DNA of 64,000 nt from Mycolicibacterium litorale (lineage in GTDB: Bacteria > Actinomycetota > Actinomycetes > Mycobacteriales > Mycobacteriaceae): the NCBI RefSeq assembly GCF_010731695.1, contig NZ_AP022586.1, positions 5,146,001 through 5,210,000 of the forward strand, given 5' to 3'. Below the pieces are notes generated by a model, which worked only from the letters and a program-made list of their open reading frames with translations, made no database searches and was not told where the DNA came from. Position 1 is the first letter of the stretch. Each line of letters opens with the position of its first letter. A program made the translations under genes and the position numbers. Below, in pieces: positions 61,793-64,000 of the stretch.

Positions 61793-63564
61793 TGCTGACC
61801 CGGCTGACCAAACTGCAACTGTCGATCTTCGCCGTCGTCACGGTCCTGACCGTCGGCGCGATTTCGCTGTTCTATCTGCACGTGCCCGCCGCGGTCGGCA
61901 TCGGCGCGTACAACGTCACGGCGAAGTTCATCGCCGGCGGCGGTCTCTACGAGAACGCCAACGTCACCTACCGCGGCGTGACCGTCGGCCGGGTGGAGAA
62001 GGTGGGCCTGGCCGACGACGGTGTCGTCGCGCAGATGCGGCTCAACAGCGGCACCCCGGTGCCGGAGAACGTGACGGCGACGGTGAAGAGCGTGTCGGCG
62101 ATCGGCGAGCAGTACGTCGACCTGGTGCCGCCGGAGAAGGCGTCGAAGTCGATGCTGCGCGACGGGGCGAACATCGGCTTGGACCGCACCGCGATCGGCC
62201 AGGACATCTCGGGGCTCCTCGAGGAAGCCGACAAGCTGGTCAGCAGCGTCGGCGACAGCCGGATCCAGGACGTCCTGCGCGAGACGTTCAAAGCGTTCAA
62301 CGGATCCGGTCCCGAGCTGTCGCGGTTGATCCAGTCCTCACGGCTGCTCATCGACGAGGCAAACGCCAACTACGACCAGGTGAACCAGCTGATCGACCAG
62401 GCGGGTCCGTTCCTCGACGCCCAGATCCGCAGCGGCGACGACATCCGGTCGCTGGCCGACGGGCTTGCCGACGTCACCGGCAACGTGGCGGGCGCCGACT
62501 CCCAGCTGCGCACGACCCTGCAAACCGTGCCCGGCACCACGCAGGCGGCCAACACGACGTTCGAGGGGATCCGGCCCACCTTCCCGGTGCTTGCCGCCAA
62601 CCTCGCGAACTTCGGCCGCATCGGGGTGATCTACCACAAGTCGCTCGAACAGTCGCTGGTGATCTTCCCGGCACTGCTGGCAGCGCTCAACACCGTCGCG
62701 GGCGGCGTGCCGTCAGATGAAGGCGGCAAGCTGGACTTCAAGATCCACCTCAACGATCCGCCCACCTGCTCGGTCGGCTTCCTGCCGCCGACGTCGATCC
62801 GCTCGCCGGCCGATACGACGCTGCGCGACCTGCCGACCGACCTGTACTGCAAGGCCCCGCAGAACGATCCGACGGTCGTGCGCGGCGCCCGCAACTATCC
62901 GTGCATGGAATTCCCCGGCAAGCGCGCGGCCACCATCCAGCAGTGCCGGGATCCCCGCGGCTTCGTGCCGATCGGCAGCAACCCGTGGCGTGGCCCGCCG
63001 GTGCCGCTGGGCGAGCCGATCCAGGACCCCCGGATGATCCTGCCGCAGAACAAGTTCCCGTTCATCCCGCCGCAGGTCGACCCGGATCCGGGGCCGCCGC
63101 TGGTGCAGCTCCCCCCGGGTGTGCAGCCCGGTCCGGGGCCGGCGCCGCACGCGCCGTTCCCGCTGCCGGTGCCGCCCAACGAGCCCGGCGTGCCGGTGCC
63201 GCTGCCGTACTACGCGCCGCCGGACCAGGTCGTGCCGCCGTATGGCCGTCCCGCGCCTGCGCCGCCGCCACCGCCGCCGTCGCTGGCCCCGCCGCCACCC
63301 GCGGACGCGCCGCCGGTGCCGGCACCGGAACCCCCGAACGCGCCGCCGCCACCGGGCAACTCGCTCAACGGTGTCCCGCTGCCGGGGCCTGCCCTGCCCG
63401 CCGAAGCTCCGGTGGCCAGCGGTCCGATGACGACCAGTTACGACGCCAGGACCGGCGTGTTCGCCGACCCGGCAGGGGGGACTGGCGTCTACGCCCCGGG
63501 CGCTGACAAACTGGCGCCTGCGGAAAACTGGGCAGACCTGATGATGGCTCCAAGGCAGATGTGA
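61792..63564 (+). CDS. mce4F: Mce4F substrate-binding MCE protein with long proline-rich tail
   Basis: A 590-residue MCE protein (orthologue Rv3494c). Anchor at about 10-30, MCE domain with GLYENANVTYRGVTVGRVEKV, helical tunnel region to about 330, then a Cys-containing segment (PTCSVGF, YPCMEF). From about residue 420 to 540 comes a low-complexity tail rich in Pro, Gly, Val and Ala, with runs of Pro. The tail could span the cell wall or bind partners. TGATG overlap with mce4E. Confidence 0.94.
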   Translation: MLTRLTKLQLSIFAVVTVLTVGAISLFYLHVPAAVGIGAYNVTAKFIAGGGLYENANVTYRGVTVGRVEKVGLADDGVVAQMRLNSGTPVPENVTATVKSVSAIGEQYVDLVPPEKASKSMLRDGANIGLDRTAIGQDISGLLEEADKLVSSVGDSRIQDVLRETFKAFNGSGPELSRLIQSSRLLIDEANANYDQVNQLIDQAGPFLDAQIRSGDDIRSLADGLADVTGNVAGADSQLRTTLQTVPGTTQAANTTFEGIRPTFPVLAANLANFGRIGVIYHKSLEQSLVIFPALLAALNTVAGGVPSDEGGKLDFKIHLNDPPTCSVGFLPPTSIRSPADTTLRDLPTDLYCKAPQNDPTVVRGARNYPCMEFPGKRAATIQQCRDPRGFVPIGSNPWRGPPVPLGEPIQDPRMILPQNKFPFIPPQVDPDPGPPLVQLPPGVQPGPGPAPHAPFPLPVPPNEPGVPVPLPYYAPPDQVVPPYGRPAPAPPPPPPSLAPPPPADAPPVPAPEPPNAPPPPGNSLNGVPLPGPALPAEAPVASGPMTTSYDARTGVFADPAGGTGVYAPGADKLAPAENWADLMMAPRQM

Positions 63565-63565
63565 G

Positions 63566-64000
63566 ATGACTGAACAATCGGCTTCGACAACGAAGCCGGT
63601 GCGTCGGCGTGCGTCGCGCGCGGCCGGCCCGGCGAAAGGCAGTGCGAGCGAACCGGCCGCCGGCGGTGTCCGGGTCGAGACGCCGGCACCGATCAAGGTG
63701 CGCAGCCCGAAGCCGGCCGGTCCGCCGCCGCGGCGCCGACCGCACCGCACGCTGGTCGCGGCGGTGTCGCTGGCCGTGCTGGCGGTGGCGCTCGCGGCCG
63801 TGACGACCCTCGTGGGCGTGTGGGCGGCGCAGCAGCGCGACGCGAACGCCCGGCAGGCGCGTGACCAGCGGTTCGTCGATACAGCGTCGCAGACCGTGGT
63901 CAACATGTTCAGCTACACCCAGGACACCATCGACGAGGACGTGAACCGGTTCGTCGATGGCACCAGCGGCCCGTTGCGCGACATGCTCAGCCAGGGCAAC
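63566..64000 (+). CDS. Mce-associated membrane protein, N-terminal part (truncated by window end)
   Basis: The first 145 residues are visible, starting at an ATG 1 nt after the mce4F stop. A basic, Pro/Ala-rich cytosolic segment (about 1-62) is followed by one membrane helix (about 63-86) and the start of a periplasmic domain with FVDTASQTVVNMFSYTQDT, the pattern of Mce-associated (Mas) proteins. It corresponds to Rv3493c. These stabilise the Mce complex. Confidence 0.87.
   Translation, partial: MTEQSASTTKPVRRRASRAAGPAKGSASEPAAGGVRVETPAPIKVRSPKPAGPPPRRRPHRTLVAAVSLAVLAVALAAVTTLVGVWAAQQRDANARQARDQRFVDTASQTVVNMFSYTQDTIDEDVNRFVDGTSGPLRDMLSQGN

Noticed and set aside
63060..63400. Tandem repeat or CRISPR-like periodicity in the mce4F tail
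   Set aside because: The pattern is low-complexity Pro/Gly/Ala coding sequence with no fixed repeat unit or spacers.
1..64000. Mobile elements, prophage, tRNA or rRNA genes
   Set aside because: No transposase, integrase, terminal inverted repeats, tRNA-like cloverleaf or rRNA sequence was recognised by eye.

Overview
The window is high-GC actinobacterial DNA. Its gene content matches the cholesterol-catabolism region (Rv3493c-Rv3538 block) of a mycobacterium, most likely a fast-growing environmental Mycolicibacterium-type species. The evidence is a complete mce4 operon, kstD, hsaEGF, kshA, ltp3/ltp4, cyp142, echA19, fadD19, fadD17, fadE26/27, fdxD and hsd4B in M. tuberculosis-like arrangement, plus nine KstR-type operators (eight fit TNNAACNNGTTNNA fully, one has a single mismatch). 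The species is inferred from gene content only.

Layout. (1) 1-8355: an accessory, tightly overlapping + strand operon. It encodes a partial gene, a GH113-like glycosidase, a UDP-GlcNAc 2-epimerase, a stand-alone adenylation domain, a carrier protein, an FAD amine oxidase, a lysine 2,3-aminomutase-type radical SAM enzyme, a GNAT-like protein and a 55-aa membrane peptide. It looks like an undescribed pathway that activates and rearranges lysine (or a similar basic amino acid). (2) 8363-13762: steroid ring degradation: MaoC hydratase and kstD on the minus strand, hsaE-hsaG-hsaF on the plus strand. (3) 13759-17335: housekeeping or accessory genes (DedA, HlyIII, a RecQ helicase fused to a phosphoribosyltransferase-like domain). 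(4) 17361-21081: a TetR regulator divergent from an orphan protein, an SDR and a CYP136-like P450. (5) 21088-25132: an IclR regulator and the KstR-controlled Rv3531c-Rv3530c-Rv3529c-like operon, closed by a strong hairpin terminator. (6) 25133-30285: an AT-richer leader, then a probable exopolysaccharide operon (nucleotide-sugar dehydrogenase, processive GT2 synthase, 32-aa membrane peptide, PgaB-like deacetylase), with a convergent lipoprotein. (7) 30996-45912: kshA and neighbours, a frame-disrupted lipoprotein, MOSC, the Rv3521-ltp4-ltp3-LLM operon, Rv3520c, Rv3519-cyp142, echA19 and fadD19. (8) 45913-48920: non-steroid genes (TerC, VOC, AraC, small membrane protein). (9) 48902-54019: fadD17-fadE27-fadE26 divergent from fdxD-hsd4B. 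(10) 54051-64000: the mce4 sterol importer (yrbE4A, yrbE4B, mce4A-F, start of a Mce-associated gene), cut by the window end.

How the genes work together. Mce4 imports sterols. FadD19/FadD17, FadE26/27, EchA19, the MaoC hydratase, Hsd4B and Ltp3/4 shorten the side chain, and CYP142 oxidises its end. KstD and KshA open the rings, and HsaE/F/G convert a ring fragment to central metabolites. KstR operators lie in the promoters. Several of these promoters place the -10 hexamer about 6 nt upstream of the start codon, which predicts leaderless mRNAs. No tRNA, rRNA, IS element, prophage or CRISPR array was seen.
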